The position numbers and the translations under genes are program-made. Under the pieces are notes generated by a model. The model was not told where the DNA came from. It did no database searches and saw only the letters and a list, made by a program, of their open reading frames with translations. From Halichondria panicea (lineage: Eukaryota > Porifera > Demospongiae > Suberitida > Halichondriidae), in assembly GCF_963675165.1 (NCBI RefSeq), contig NC_087384.1, positions 3,837,182-3,901,181 on the forward strand: 64,000 bases of DNA, written 5' to 3'. Each line of letters opens with the position of its first letter. Position 1 is the stretch's first letter. Positions 53,880-63,700 of this stretch are shown in pieces.

Positions 53880-54150
53880 GCATTTATTGTCTTGGGCGCG
53901 CCACGGAGTATACTATAGTCGGTCAGTCAGTCTGTCTGTCTGTTGTTCTGTGTATTCTGAGTGCTCACCTGGATGCGATAGCGCTGTGTTTGTACCATGG
54001 CACTTGTTGGTCTCTTAACAGCAATATAATTATACTCTTTTCCTCTTATTCGAATGTTTTGACGACAGACGAGCTTCTGTCTCATTAGCTCCAACTCCAG
54101 TAGTGTATCAGTTTCTTCCAGTAGAAACATTAATGTCTTGCTCATGTAAT
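53880..54150 (-). repeat. Diverged solo relative of the large array unit
   Basis: On the minus strand a 70-codon frame (MSKTLMFLLEETDTLLELEL ... RYRIQ) ends at CATCCAG followed by GTGAGC. The same CATCCAG|GTGAGT context closes one sub-unit of every large array unit. It is followed by a GTATACTCCG/GGCGCGCC stretch corresponding to the GC-rich hairpin module. The N-terminal part could form a short coiled coil. Whether it is transcribed is unknown. Confidence 0.5.
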
Positions 54151-54448
54151 TGCTTGTATAAATACTATTAGTAAATGCAGTGACGTCACACTAAAAAGCT
54201 GGACATGTGAGACAAACAGATCGACTCGCTAAAAAGCGTGCAAATGTCATGCTAAAAAGCTTCCAAGCTACAGATGAACACGCCGCTGAGCTTCTCTGCA
54301 GTACTCGCTTGGGGCGGCTCCCCCAATAACAGGAGCTGGTGAAACTTTTGAGAACGGTGTGTATGAGACATGCCATTGTGGACTAAAAAGTCAGCAAAGA
54401 AGCCGGGAGTCTTAGCGTGTGGTGATGACCCTCGTTATGTTTAAGTAT

Positions 54449-54780
54449 TAGAGAAGAGGTGCAATGATGTTATTACCGAGCGGGAAGGGATGCGAATAAT
54501 CGTGCTACCTATCTGATTCTGGCCAACATGGATTATAATTTGTATATAATTATACCGTATTTACTTTATTAAACGCCCTCCTTGAATAAACGCCCATTTC
54601 GTTTAAACGCAGAGAAGAGGTGCAATGATGTTATTACCGAGCGGGAAGGGATGCGAATAATCGTGCTACCTATCCGATTCTGGCCAACATGGATATAATT
54701 ATTATAATTTGTATATAATTATACCATATTAAACGTCCTCCTTGAATAAACGCCCATCTCGTTTAAACGCCCAGGATAAA
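54449..54780. repeat. 162-bp tandem duplication spanning a MITE junction
   Basis: AGAGAAGAGGTGCAATGATG... begins at 54449 and again at 54611. Each copy includes flanking DNA plus the first ~70 bp of the MITE at 54555. The two differ by a few substitutions and a small AT indel. Confidence 0.8.
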
Positions 54781-55144
54781 AGCTCTGTCTTTGTCAATAA
54801 ACGCCCATGTATGGGGCGTGGCACTGTGGGTGGAGCTGAAATAGCACGTGGAACCCAGTTGCAAGCGTGGCAGCATAGAATAAAATACTTTTTTATGATG
54901 CATCGATGGCAGAGAGAGAGAGAGATATCGACACAGAAGGCACTCCTATGACTTAAATTTAAGCTGAGAAAAAACTGAGACAGCAGCCCAAGAAGAGCAC
55001 AATAATTAACTGCTGCTGTGCAAAGTTTTGGAGGAGACATAACAATAAACGCCCTCCTGGATTAAACGCCGTCCTCATTTAAACGCCCCCTCTAAAGACT
55101 TCGATCTAAAATATACGCCCGGGCGTTTAATCAGTAAATTACGG
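54555..55144. mobile_element. 590-bp MITE with CCGTATTTAC termini
   Basis: Flanked by TA (54553-54554 and 55145-55146). The left end CCGTATTTACT(TTA)TTAAACGCC and the right end GGGCGTTTAATCAGTAAATT then ACGG are inverted. Multiple AAACGCC(C) direct repeats lie at both ends. Length includes the internal 162-bp duplication. A TA target suggests Tc1/mariner or a related group. Confidence 0.75.
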
Positions 55145-56364
55145 TATACGTATGTCTGTAACGGATGTGGGTTGGGCTCCCGTCAGGGGTGCTTTAAGGC
55201 AGCAAACGATGCTCTTGCGTAGCCACCTCGTACTGCTACTACTACTATATAAACGGATACTAATTTTAGCGAATTTTAGCGAATTTGTAATTAACGCTAA
55301 ATTAAGTACGCGCTAATAATAAAACGCAATTAAAACAATCTAAATAAAAAATAAAAATAAAATTCTGTTGTACTTTTGAGAGTATGCTAAGCAAGCTAGC
55401 CCTTTCTTCATCTGTATCTGACTCCAAACTTTCCATTCAACCATTAAAACACATCTTTTGAGATATTATTGTGGTAATGAATTTGCTACAAATCCGCCAA
55501 AATTATAGTACCCTAAAAACAGATAAAAATCTGAAAACGCTAAAATCACTACCCGTCTATAATAGTAACATTAAGGTAGATCTAACACTATACACATCAC
55601 ACTAGACAGCCGGAAGTGATAAACAATGAACCTCTTTGTACTATACTCGTTACAATGGGACGAGCCTCAGAGCTCGCCCCAATAACCTGTGGCGGCCCAC
55701 GTGCCTCGGGTAAAGACTACTAGGTGAACGCTGAAAGCATTGTGTGGTGCGAGCCTTAGCGAAATTGTATCGTGAATAGTAATGTTGAAAAGGACAGTGT
55801 GATCATTAGCCTGCCTGCCTGCCTGCCAACCTCCGCTCTCTTGATCTGTCGTTTCATTAGCTCCTGGTTGTCAACGTTGTTTCGTTCGCCTTGCCAACCT
55901 CTGTTCTCTTTGATCCGCAGTTTCATTAGCTCCTGCTTGCTGTCGAACTTCCCTTAGCCTTGCCAGCAGATATTTTCTTTGACATGGAGCTCAATTTCTC
56001 GTAGGGAATGTTGAGCTGTTTCTCTTGTACAAAATAAATTTATCGTTACATAATATTCAATATTAATTAGTGATCGGACTAAATTTAACACGGACAGACA
56101 ACCGCATGTCTCTGTACTACTCGCCCCAATAACTCTTGGCCGTCCACATGCCTCAACAAGCAAACAAAGCCGCTGGCCGCGGTACAGCCTTGTGTTAATT
56201 ATGAAAGCACCACGGGTGCTGATGCCTTGTGTCAAAGTAACAAAACATAAAGCTACTAGCTACACACAGATGTCACTAAAATTTGATGAACATTTTGGTA
56301 ATCACAGGGAAACTCCAAGGAGTGGGAAATGATCAAAGCATCAGTACAGTATTAATTGCAGCTT

Positions 56365-56680
56365 TCTTTTCAGCTACCAATAGCTAGCGTTCCAGCGCAG
56401 AGCTAATTAACTACTAAGTAGAGGAGCAACACTCCATGGACAAGTTTTACTACGCACTCCTCTGAAAAGGCTGCAATGGCATCCCAAGTCAGCAAAACTA
56501 GGCATAACTTGAGTATATTATTTTGCTAATCCACAAATAAAAATCCAAGAAAACATGACCTATAGAAACTCTTACTGCACGTCTACACAGACATGGAGAC
56601 ACACACACTAACACACTACCATAATTATTATACCTTACTTGCGCAATGCGCACCGAGGCATAACAATGCATAATGCTCAT
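56365..56680 (+). repeat. Dispersed ~320-bp repeat family, copy 3
   Basis: From TTTTCAGCTACCAATAGCTA to TTGCGCAATGCGCACCGAGG and CATAACAATG. It has the same internal landmarks as the other copies (CTCCATGGACAAGT, GCTAATCCAC, CACACACA). Confidence 0.55.
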
Positions 56681-56918
56681 CAGAACCACCACACTACAAA
56701 ACTGTACACCTACCATAGAAAGAAAAGCAGCACTGTGGTTTTCCACATCTCATTTAAAAACATGAGAGTTAGGTTTTTCAACAGAAATGACTTCACGCTT
56801 GTGCACAGTGATGCTGTAACCAATTGCACCCGCCTTTTTGTGCTGAAGTTAACAGCTACATTGTCCTTCTGCATATGCATGTATTATAATAATTATACTG
56901 TCATTTCAATTTACATAC

Positions 56919-57033
56919 AATTTCTGTAGTTTCAGAATCACTTTGATCATGGTCGTCCAATAAAGGGTGATCTTCTTCATTCTGCTGAAGAGTTTCACTG
57001 GTTTCACCTATCACAACATCACCTTCAGAGTAC
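56919..57033 (-). CDS. Possible SVOP-like loop exon
   Basis: Bounded by an AG acceptor (GTGAG before GTACTC) and a TT|GTATGT donor, the frame encodes YSEGDVVIGETSETLQQNEE then DHPLLDDHDQSDSETTEI. The acidic stretch with EEDHPLL matches the [DE]xxxL[LI] sorting-signal pattern and would suit the central cytosolic loop of the transporter. It has no recognisable counterpart that I can recall in SVOP and may instead be a separate gene. The 9-bp target of the adjacent MITE lies about 55 bp away. Confidence 0.35.
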
Positions 57034-57096
57034 CTCACAAGCACTATGGTTATAGCAGAAATGGGCACATCAAACAAGATTACAAATGGTACGGCC

Positions 57097-57687
57097 TAGC
57101 CTGATTCAAGGCCGATTAAAATACGGCCTGGTACGGGGTGATAGTTCGCATGCGCTTAAAATACCCAGAATAATTATGGGTAATCGTACCACGAACGTAA
57201 AACTTTAGTAAACTACACCGGAAATTAGTCTGTTTACTTACTTTATCTCTATGACTGAGTTCTGTGAAGCTGTGGCTATGACGACTATTGTGTTGGTCTA
57301 CAAGGCTTGAACACTAGTTTTAAGACAGAAGAGGCTCTCATCTACGTCTAGGATGGTCCTATAGCCGGGTTGTCTTCGCAAGTAGCAGTGTGAGGCACTA
57401 TACACTTCCCATATAGCCTGTACAGTTCCAAGGTAAGACATCCTGATCATACAACCGTCATAGAGGTAGATGATGAGAGCCTCTTCTGGCTTCAGACTAG
57501 TGTGAAAGCCTTCTGGAACAACGCATGCGCAATAGAAAGCTAAGCTGATGTACATAGATACAAAATAGATGAGAGAAAGAAAAAAGGGGATTCCCCAGAT
57601 TCTACATGGAGAATAAACTAACGCATGCACACTATCACCATGCAATACTTACCAGGCCGTATTTTAATCAGCCTGGAATCGAGGCTA
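57097..57687. mobile_element. 591-bp MITE with 9-bp target duplication (MULE-like)
   Basis: Termini TAGCCTGATTCAAGGCC... and ...CCTGGAATCGAGGCTA are inverted repeats over about 38 bp; GGTACGGCC occurs on both sides (57088-57096, 57688-57696). Termini resemble those of the element at 19752 (TAGTCTCGA), suggesting one superfamily. No transposase. Confidence 0.88.
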
Positions 57688-57719
57688 GGTACGGCCTAGC
57701 TGGGGGCCAAGGCAATGTT

Positions 57720-58040
57720 CCTAAAATACAACAAGATTTACCGTGACACTGGACTTTCTGCAAAGTCTGCCTGCTTCACATAAACGGGTAACCCCCCCCC
57801 CCCCCCAGGATTTGGCAATTCGACACAGGCATAAAATTACTAAAGCACCGCGAGTGCTGATGCTAGAATACACACGTGATAAATATCATAGATGCCAACT
57901 GTCCCGGAACTCCCGGGACAGTCTGGGATTTGGATCGAGGCACTGTCCTGTGTCCCGCCCGGAAATTGCTATTTACAAGGTTGTTGCTCCTGAGCTGGGA
58001 TAATAGAGTCCAAAGAAGCTCAAAAATGATATAAAAATTA
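57720..58040. other. Intronic stretch with poly-C run and GTCCCGG hairpin
   Basis: A run of 16 or so Cs lies near 57790. CTGTCCCGGAACTCCCGGGACAG-like arms at about 57898-57925 form a hairpin. A related inverted segment (CTGGGACAGTCCCGGAAAAT) lies at about 61832-61865. No exon was recognised. Confidence 0.45.
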
Positions 58041-58385
58041 ATACTGAAGCTATCGCTTGAAAGCTTAAATCATGAACAGAATTAGTTTTTTGCACTATGC
58101 TGTCAGTCTATCGCTACGATCAACATTGTTGCAGTGTTGTGGGTGGAGCTCTTCAGCATGATCATATTGAGCATGCGCAGAAAGCAACTGCTAATATGGG
58201 GCTATATATACCTGAAGCTATCGCTTGTAAGCTTAAATCATGAACAGAATTCAGTTTTTTTGCACTATGCTGTCTGTCTATCGCTACGATCAACATTGTT
58301 TTGCAGTGTTGTGGGTGGAGCTCTTCAGCATGATCATAATGAGCATGCGCAAAAAGCAACTGCTAATATGGTATATACACCCCTC
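58039..58385. repeat. ~175-bp direct duplication
   Basis: CTGAAGCTATCGCTTGAAAG... at about 58041 recurs at about 58211 with few changes. Both copies run through ATCGCTACGATCAACATTGT and GTGGGTGGAGCTCTTCAGCA to AAGCAACTGCTAATATGG. Recent local tandem duplication. Confidence 0.8.
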
Positions 58386-58549
58386 AATTTGTTTGTCCAG
58401 GAAATGTTTGTTTGGAGCCTACATTTTTGCATTAATTTTGCTGCATGCAGGCAGAATCACAGGAAACTCGAAGAGTGAGAAATGATTGATTATGATTGTT
58501 GCTAAAAAGGATGCCAAATGTACAAAGTCGGCTGCTGCATCAGTACAGT

Positions 58550-58835
58550 AGAGATTTGCAGCTCTCTTCTACCTCTTGCAGCTACCAATAGCTAGTGCTG
58601 AGCTAACTTGAAGTACTAATGACAGTGTATAGTTACACTCTGTGGACAAGTAAACGCATAACTCGAGAACGAAGCAATACTTTGCAAACCCACTAATACT
58701 AGAAACTTGCAGTTCATTGATCCTTGAGTAGCTGTAGCAGTCTACACACACACACACTGTATACCTCGCTTGCGCATGCGCACTGAGGCATAAACACACA
58801 CCGTATACCTCGCTTGCGCATGCGCACTGAGGCAT
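58550..58835 (+). repeat. Dispersed ~320-bp repeat family, copy 4 with doubled end
   Basis: The terminal module CGTATACCTCGCTTGCGCAT then GCGCACTGAGGCATAA is present twice in tandem (about 58757-58796 and 58800-58838). TTGCGCATGCGCA is a short palindrome. The CTACCAATAGCTAG start and GCAAACCCAC landmarks identify the family. Confidence 0.55.
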
Positions 58836-59164
58836 AATAAAAATTAATTGAGATGGCAGCTACTTTGTAAAAAGCCGTAAAGAAGTTTGCTGTCTTAACT
58901 ACCATATTTTCGCAGGTAGATTTGTTTGCATTATTCTGGTATAATTATTTGCGAAATGTCGATCTGAATACATTAAACAAGAGGGTGGCCAATAGTACTA
59001 ATTCTTGCGATTTTACTCTCATTCGCAGAAATAGCAGAAATGAATACACGATAGCCCACTATAAGTAATCTTATATCCACACAATAGCTGAATGTTACCA
59101 CAAATGATCTCTGGCCCAGCTTTTGTGCATGCATAAGCTTTGTCCCCTCTAAATCCAGCACGTA

Positions 59165-59998
59165 CAGTGCAACAACCAGAGTAGATTTTTTTTTTTTTAC
59201 AAATTTTTCAGTTTGTTGCATATCTTTTAAAGTTGTTAGGTGATAATTAATTATGATATAAAAAATTATTTGAGTGCAGGTACGTACTGAAAGTTCAACT
59301 ACCATTGGACCACTACCTGTAACATCTTATGACATCATCAATATAAAATGGCTGTCTGGAGATGTGCACTTCCAAAAATAAGTTAGGAATAAAAGTATCT
59401 TATTTCATTGAGTTAATCTGAAATTTGTTATGTATGAACTTGAGTATAATTATTGCTCATCTTTTGAGCTTCAACGGAAGTCTGGGAATACTGCATTTTG
59501 TTGTTTTTTGGTGGCAAATATGTTAGGAATACGATTTTATGCTAGTTAAGGTCTGATTTTTGAGGAGCATGTACTACAATATTCATTTGTACTAACTTAC
59601 AAGAGCTAGACAAGTCTCTTCTTTGCTAGAGCAGCCCTTCTTGTCAAAAATAGTGACGTTGGCAATGATATGTCACAGGGACGTGGCAATTGAGCCCGCT
59701 CTAGCAAAGAAGAGAAGCCGTTGAAGCTTAAAAGTTGAACAATGTACTCAAGTGCATACACAACAAATTTTAGATCTTAAATCAAAGAAATAAGCTACTT
59801 CTATTCCTAACGGATTTTCAGAGGTACACATCTTCAGACAGCCATTTTATATTGATGATGCAACAGGTAGTGGTCCAACGGAAGCGCCAATAGTTGAAGT
59901 TTCAGTACCTGCACTCAAATAGATCATATCACTTTTACTTTAGAAGATATGCCACAAAACGTAAAAAATGTGCACCCTACTCTCTTTGGGTTGCACTG
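59165..59998. mobile_element. 834-bp foldback Tc1/mariner-type MITE, long form
   Basis: CAGTGCAAC...GTTGCACTG ends with TA on both sides (59163-59164, 59999-60000). Arms of about 400 bp are inverted copies of each other almost to the centre, so a single strand could fold along nearly its whole length. The outer 150 bp match the short form at 10799-11168. It lies in the SVOP-like gene's large intron. No coding capacity. Confidence 0.88.
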
Positions 59999-60118
59999 TA
60001 TAGGACAAACCTGGCTCACTGTTATGACAACCTTCTCTTCTTTCTTTCTCCTCAAAAGACACTAGCACTCCCTAAATTATGTTAGTAGACAAAAGAGTAT
60101 CATGGAACATAATAATAC

Positions 60119-60532
60119 CTGAAGTGGCTGTTTACAGTTGTAGCGAGCGATCAGTTTAATAACCTTCTCTGCCTTAGCATACTTTCCTTTCACAATATAA
60201 AATCGTGCTGATTCTGGAATGAACTACAGAGTACATAATTATACATGCATGTAGATACAGATAAATCGATAATATTAAGGCCACTTACCACGAACAGAGA
60301 AACAGCAATAAACAAGGGAATTGTGGACAGTCCCAAATACCAATGCCAGCCTAAACCTCCGGGAACCATTACAGCAACAGCAAGGCCAGCACCAAGGATA
60401 CTGCCAAGTGCCCACCACATCTACAATAATGACTTCATAGCATTACCCATCCAAGCAAACGACCTTACCTCTTGAAGTGTGATACAAACACCACGGAATC
60501 GCTTTGGCAGAAACTCAGCGTAGTAAGTTACC
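60119..60532 (-). CDS. SVOP-like MFS transporter, 5'/central exons
   Basis: Three exons with good splice sites: 60469-60532 (encodes VTYYAEFLPKRFRGVCITLQ), 60289-60420 (44 codons, MWWALGSILGAGLAVAVMVP ... GWHWYLGLSTIPLFIAVSLF) and 60119-60223 (35 codons, FIPESARFYIVKGKYAKAEK). They align with SVOP around helices 4-6: YAEFLP, the W-A-G-x(2)-G helix and the PESARY-like motif leading into the cytosolic loop. Frames are continuous (phases 0 at both internal junctions). These join to the exon block at 52081 across an ~8-kb intron region. Upstream exons for the N-terminal helices lie beyond what I can identify, probably outside the window. Confidence 0.88.
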
Positions 60533-60828
60533 CTATATACACATATGAAATAAAAACATTGAAGAAATTATAATTAGTAGTTCTAACAGGCAAGAGTTCT
60601 GTAGTTAGATAGCTCGACATCTATAGCTAAGTTTAATTGTAGAATGTAACTGTACACACATATTGTGTTTTCCCAAGTGCACTTTACAAGTTACGAGTTG
60701 CACACTAAACAAATTAAGGCATTTAAGCACCATAATATTATGGTGCTTTGAACACTCGCAATTTGTAGTTAGAAACGTACTCATGCTTGCATGTACAATG
60801 CCATAAACCTCAACCATAATTATTATAC

Positions 60829-60905
60829 CTAAGACCCACAAAAGCATTTGCAATGTGACCGGGAGAAACAACAAAAAGCGTAGAGACAACAAATCGGGCG
60901 AGAGC
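60829..60905 (-). CDS. Possible SVOP-like exon upstream of YAEFLP
   Basis: A frame in phase with the next exon reads ALARFVVSTLFVVSPGHIAN and AFVGL up to a TTAG|GTATAA donor. It could correspond to the helix preceding VTxYAEFLP in SVOP (which has LRGLVGFG there). The match is weak and no convincing acceptor is seen on its 5' side, so it may be chance. Confidence 0.3.
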
Positions 60906-60909
60906 ATAA

Positions 60910-62060
60910 TTATTCATTCCAATGTCATTCATACATGTATGTACGTTACATTTTTTGCTGATCATTTTTCCTGTAGCACATTGCTGATAGGGTGATGTTC
61001 ATTCCCTTGTTTGCATGTTTGAGCAAAAGATCAAAGAAACCACAGTGCAAATGTGAAGCCAGGTACATCAAAGCTAACAAGTTACCACCATGCAATATGC
61101 CATATAATTATTTGCACAGCCAGAAAGCTTAGACGAAAGTTGGAATGATCTCTTTTTATATTGTTCCTACAACTCACTATTATTTTTATGGTATCAAAAA
61201 AAGGAATGCAGAATGCATGAATCTCTGCTTCTCCCACGTAACAAATCAGTTATTGCATAATCACTCGTGCAATATGTGGTCGAGGGCCGTAGCGTGCTCA
61301 TGCAATAACTAATACATACAGTCAACATTTTGGGGGCAATTTGTCGGACATAATGATCATTGACCATAAGAGGTTTAGGCATATACATCCGTCCACCCAT
61401 GCGCACGTTGACATGCATATGGAACGGAAGTACAGTCTATACATCTACTCATTGCCAACTTCCCAGCCAAATTTCAGGAACAAAACATGGGGGCCGGCTG
61501 ATCGCCAAAGAAGGAAGCGAATTTTTGGAAATTAAGGACATGACTCTGATTCTCAGTACAAAGACAACAATTCCTTACAGGATGCCCCAGTAGCATCTCT
61601 GCTCAGCTCTCAATGTGGTTTCACTAGTTCACTGCACATTATTAATTGCGCAAGCAAGTGAGCCCCGCCCATTTATCGAGCTATAGCTAAGTTCTCTTGT
61701 GTAAACCTGTTACTGTTCTGTGCAGTAGTCCCAAGGCTTGATAAGCCTTATTGGCCCACAGAAACCTTGGATATCTGAGGTGAATAGCAGTTTCCTTTCG
61801 GGGCAAGGAACAGAGGTGCTACAATGTAAATCTGGGACAGTCCCGGAAAATTCGGGATAGTTGGCATGCACCTATGGGTCTATTTTTCACATATTTTTAT
61901 GGATCTTGTTCCAATGCTTTTTTGGTTAGGTCGTCGAATAGAGATGTTGATAATGGCAGCATGTGTTCATAACTTTGCAGATCCTTGTTTTCTTCCATCT
62001 CCATGCAGAGACTATTATCAACCATGGCTATACAGTAGCTTCTCATCCTTGTTATTATAT
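60910..62060. other. Non-coding stretch, no gene recognised
   Basis: Contains ATAATATTATGG-like short palindromes, a GTTATTGCATAA/TGCATGAGCACG region, and the GTCCCGG hairpin arm near 61840. No transporter exon was found. Open frames on either strand are short and lack domain features. Confidence 0.4.
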
Positions 62061-62064
62061 ATTT

Positions 62065-63415
62065 ATACTAGAGCACTAAAGTGCAAACCCTCGGCTGCAT
62101 GGTGACATGAAATAAAGAAGAGGAGTGATATAATTATAATGCAGTGCATGTAGCATGTATATGACTAGCACAGCAACTCAAGAGCAATAAAACTAAACTA
62201 ACAACGTACACGCATGAGACATGCACTGTGGAAGACTGCATGGGATCACAGTAGACTTAGAACTAGAACAGTATGGCTCCTGCCAGGCTGGAGTATAGGA
62301 TCCAGAGTCAGTCAACAAACCAACACAGTCACAATTCTACTTTGATTGTATTGAGGTACAGAACACTTCAGCTGCAAATATGTAGTCAAGGCTAGTCTCG
62401 AATTCCAGCCGGTTCTCATTGTAAGCGTGGGAGGGAGAGAACCATCCTGTTAACCATGTGGATACTCACGACAAACAAACGAACTAGAGCACTAAAGTGC
62501 AAACTCTCGGCTGGTGACATGATTACAAAGAAACCAGAAGAGTGATATAATACAGTGTATGTGTGATGTTATCATGTTATCATGTTATCATGTACGACTT
62601 AACTGCCAGGAACAATTAAAAACTAAACCAGACAGGAAGCATACCGAAACATTTGAGAACAGGGTTTAGTGGCACATAGATATATGCACTGTGGACTAGC
62701 CTGGAGTCTCGGTGAAGTATGGCTCCTGCATGGATCCCAGAGTCAGCTAACAGCATGTAACAGGGTAGATGGGCGTGCCAAAAGGGAGACGGGTTGCAGC
62801 CCTATCTAACATTTGTTCTGCTGCAAAAAAACATGCAGCATTAATCAGATTGCAGACTGCTTACGTTACAAAAGCAGTTTGCATTCCTGAATGCAAAATG
62901 CATTAGCACCAATCAGATTGTATAGACCTTACGTAATGCATTTGTTGGCTTCCCAGCTCCTCCCCTTCTCTGCAGCAAACTAGAGGCACAGCTAATATTA
63001 ATGATATTCATAGTTAGTACGTGATGCAGCAGAACGAACGCTAGATAGGGTTGCAACCTGTCTCTCTTTTGGAGGCGGGCCACGCCCATCTAGTAATAGG
63101 GCCGGCCAGGGACAACAAACCAGTCACAATTCTAGCTTTCTATTGTAGTTACCCTTTTCCATTGTTCTTGGTAAGGGATCAACTCAGCTGTAAATATACG
63201 TAGGGTATCTCGAATAAAGGCTGCGTGTAGTGCTAGGTAGTGCTAGCTGCCACATGCAAGTTCATTAGCTTTTGCTAGCTTTTATAGACAACGAAGCTTT
63301 AACATCGAAATCTGCCACTTAAAGCAAGATATTGTTGTGTGAAGGCAGGCATATATGCTGCAAACGCAGCGCTATCATGGCATCCAGGTGAGTAGATATA
63401 CTCGTTACAAAAACA
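62065..63415 (-). repeat. Inverted remnant of the large array unit
   Basis: On the minus strand this holds the unit's anchors CAGCCGAGGGTTTGCACTTT (about 62070-62095) and a variant at about 62485-62515, GTGGACTGGG/GATCCTA-type segments and, at 63340-63395, the CTGCGTTTGCAGCAT/CACCTGGATGCC sub-unit end. It is interrupted by a 323-bp MITE at 62768. Divergence is greater than within arrays A and B. Confidence 0.7.
62768..63090. mobile_element. 323-bp MITE in the inverted array remnant
   Basis: GATGGGCGTG...CAAAAG(G)GAGACGGGTTGC and its inverse form arms of about 55 bp; TA flanks both sides (62766-62767, 63091-63092). Internal GCAGCA(G/A)AAC segments extend the pairing. No coding capacity. Confidence 0.75.
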
Positions 63416-63422
63416 AAAAAAC

Positions 63423-63473
63423 TAGTCTAGCCACGCCCTCCCCAACTTCAAAAGAGGCTGGAATTCGAGACTA
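63423..63473. mobile_element. ~50-bp minimal derivative of the TAGTCTCGA MITE family
   Basis: TAGTCTAGCCACGCC ... GGCTGGAATTCGAGACTA, flanked by CAAAAAAAC and CAAACAAAC, which differ by one base and may be the 9-bp duplication. A related terminus TAGTCTCGAATTCCAGCC is at about 62393. Confidence 0.45.
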
Positions 63474-63499
63474 CAAACAAACCAAGGGACTACTAATTA

Positions 63500-63700
63500 T
63501 GCCTCGAGGCGTAGCCGCATGAGGGATACGGTAAAGCTGGCTGTGTGTGTGTGTCTGTAACTACTCAACGCGACGAAAACTAACAGCTTCTCTAGCCACG
63601 TTCTCTTGAATTTTGATTCGTGGATTAGCAAACTAAAGTTTCTTTCTCGAGTTTATGGCTAGTTTGACTCACATTGAAGGCTGTTGCAGCATAGATATAA
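63500..63700 (-). repeat. Dispersed ~320-bp repeat family, copy 5 (partial)
   Basis: Minus-strand copy: GCCTCGAGGCGTAGCCGCAT then GAGGGATACGGTAAAGCTGG, a GTGTGTGT tract, GATTCGTGGATTAGCAAACT and CTCGAGTTTATGGC. It is closest to copy 2 at 53395. Confidence 0.5.

Larger units (their letters stand above)
52082..56918. other. Large intron of the SVOP-like gene, transposon-rich
   Basis: No supported coding exon was found between the 3' exon block and 56919. The linker exon expected between the amphipathic loop and the seventh helix is either missed or lies among the transposons. The region contains copies of dispersed repeats, an array-unit relative (53880-54150), a 590-bp MITE (54555-55144) and local tandem duplications (about 55805-55970, an imperfect ~73-bp pair). 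Confidence 0.5.

Noticed and set aside
57298..57645. Minus-strand 115-codon ORF with hydrophobic stretches as a transporter exon
   Set aside because: It lies wholly inside the 591-bp MITE with 9-bp target duplication, has no splice phase match with the neighbouring exons, and lacks family motifs.
57893..61868. A single 4-kb element bounded by inverted GTCCCGG arms
   Set aside because: The interval contains three well-supported transporter exons and an independent MITE. The arms are more likely two separate copies of a short repeat.
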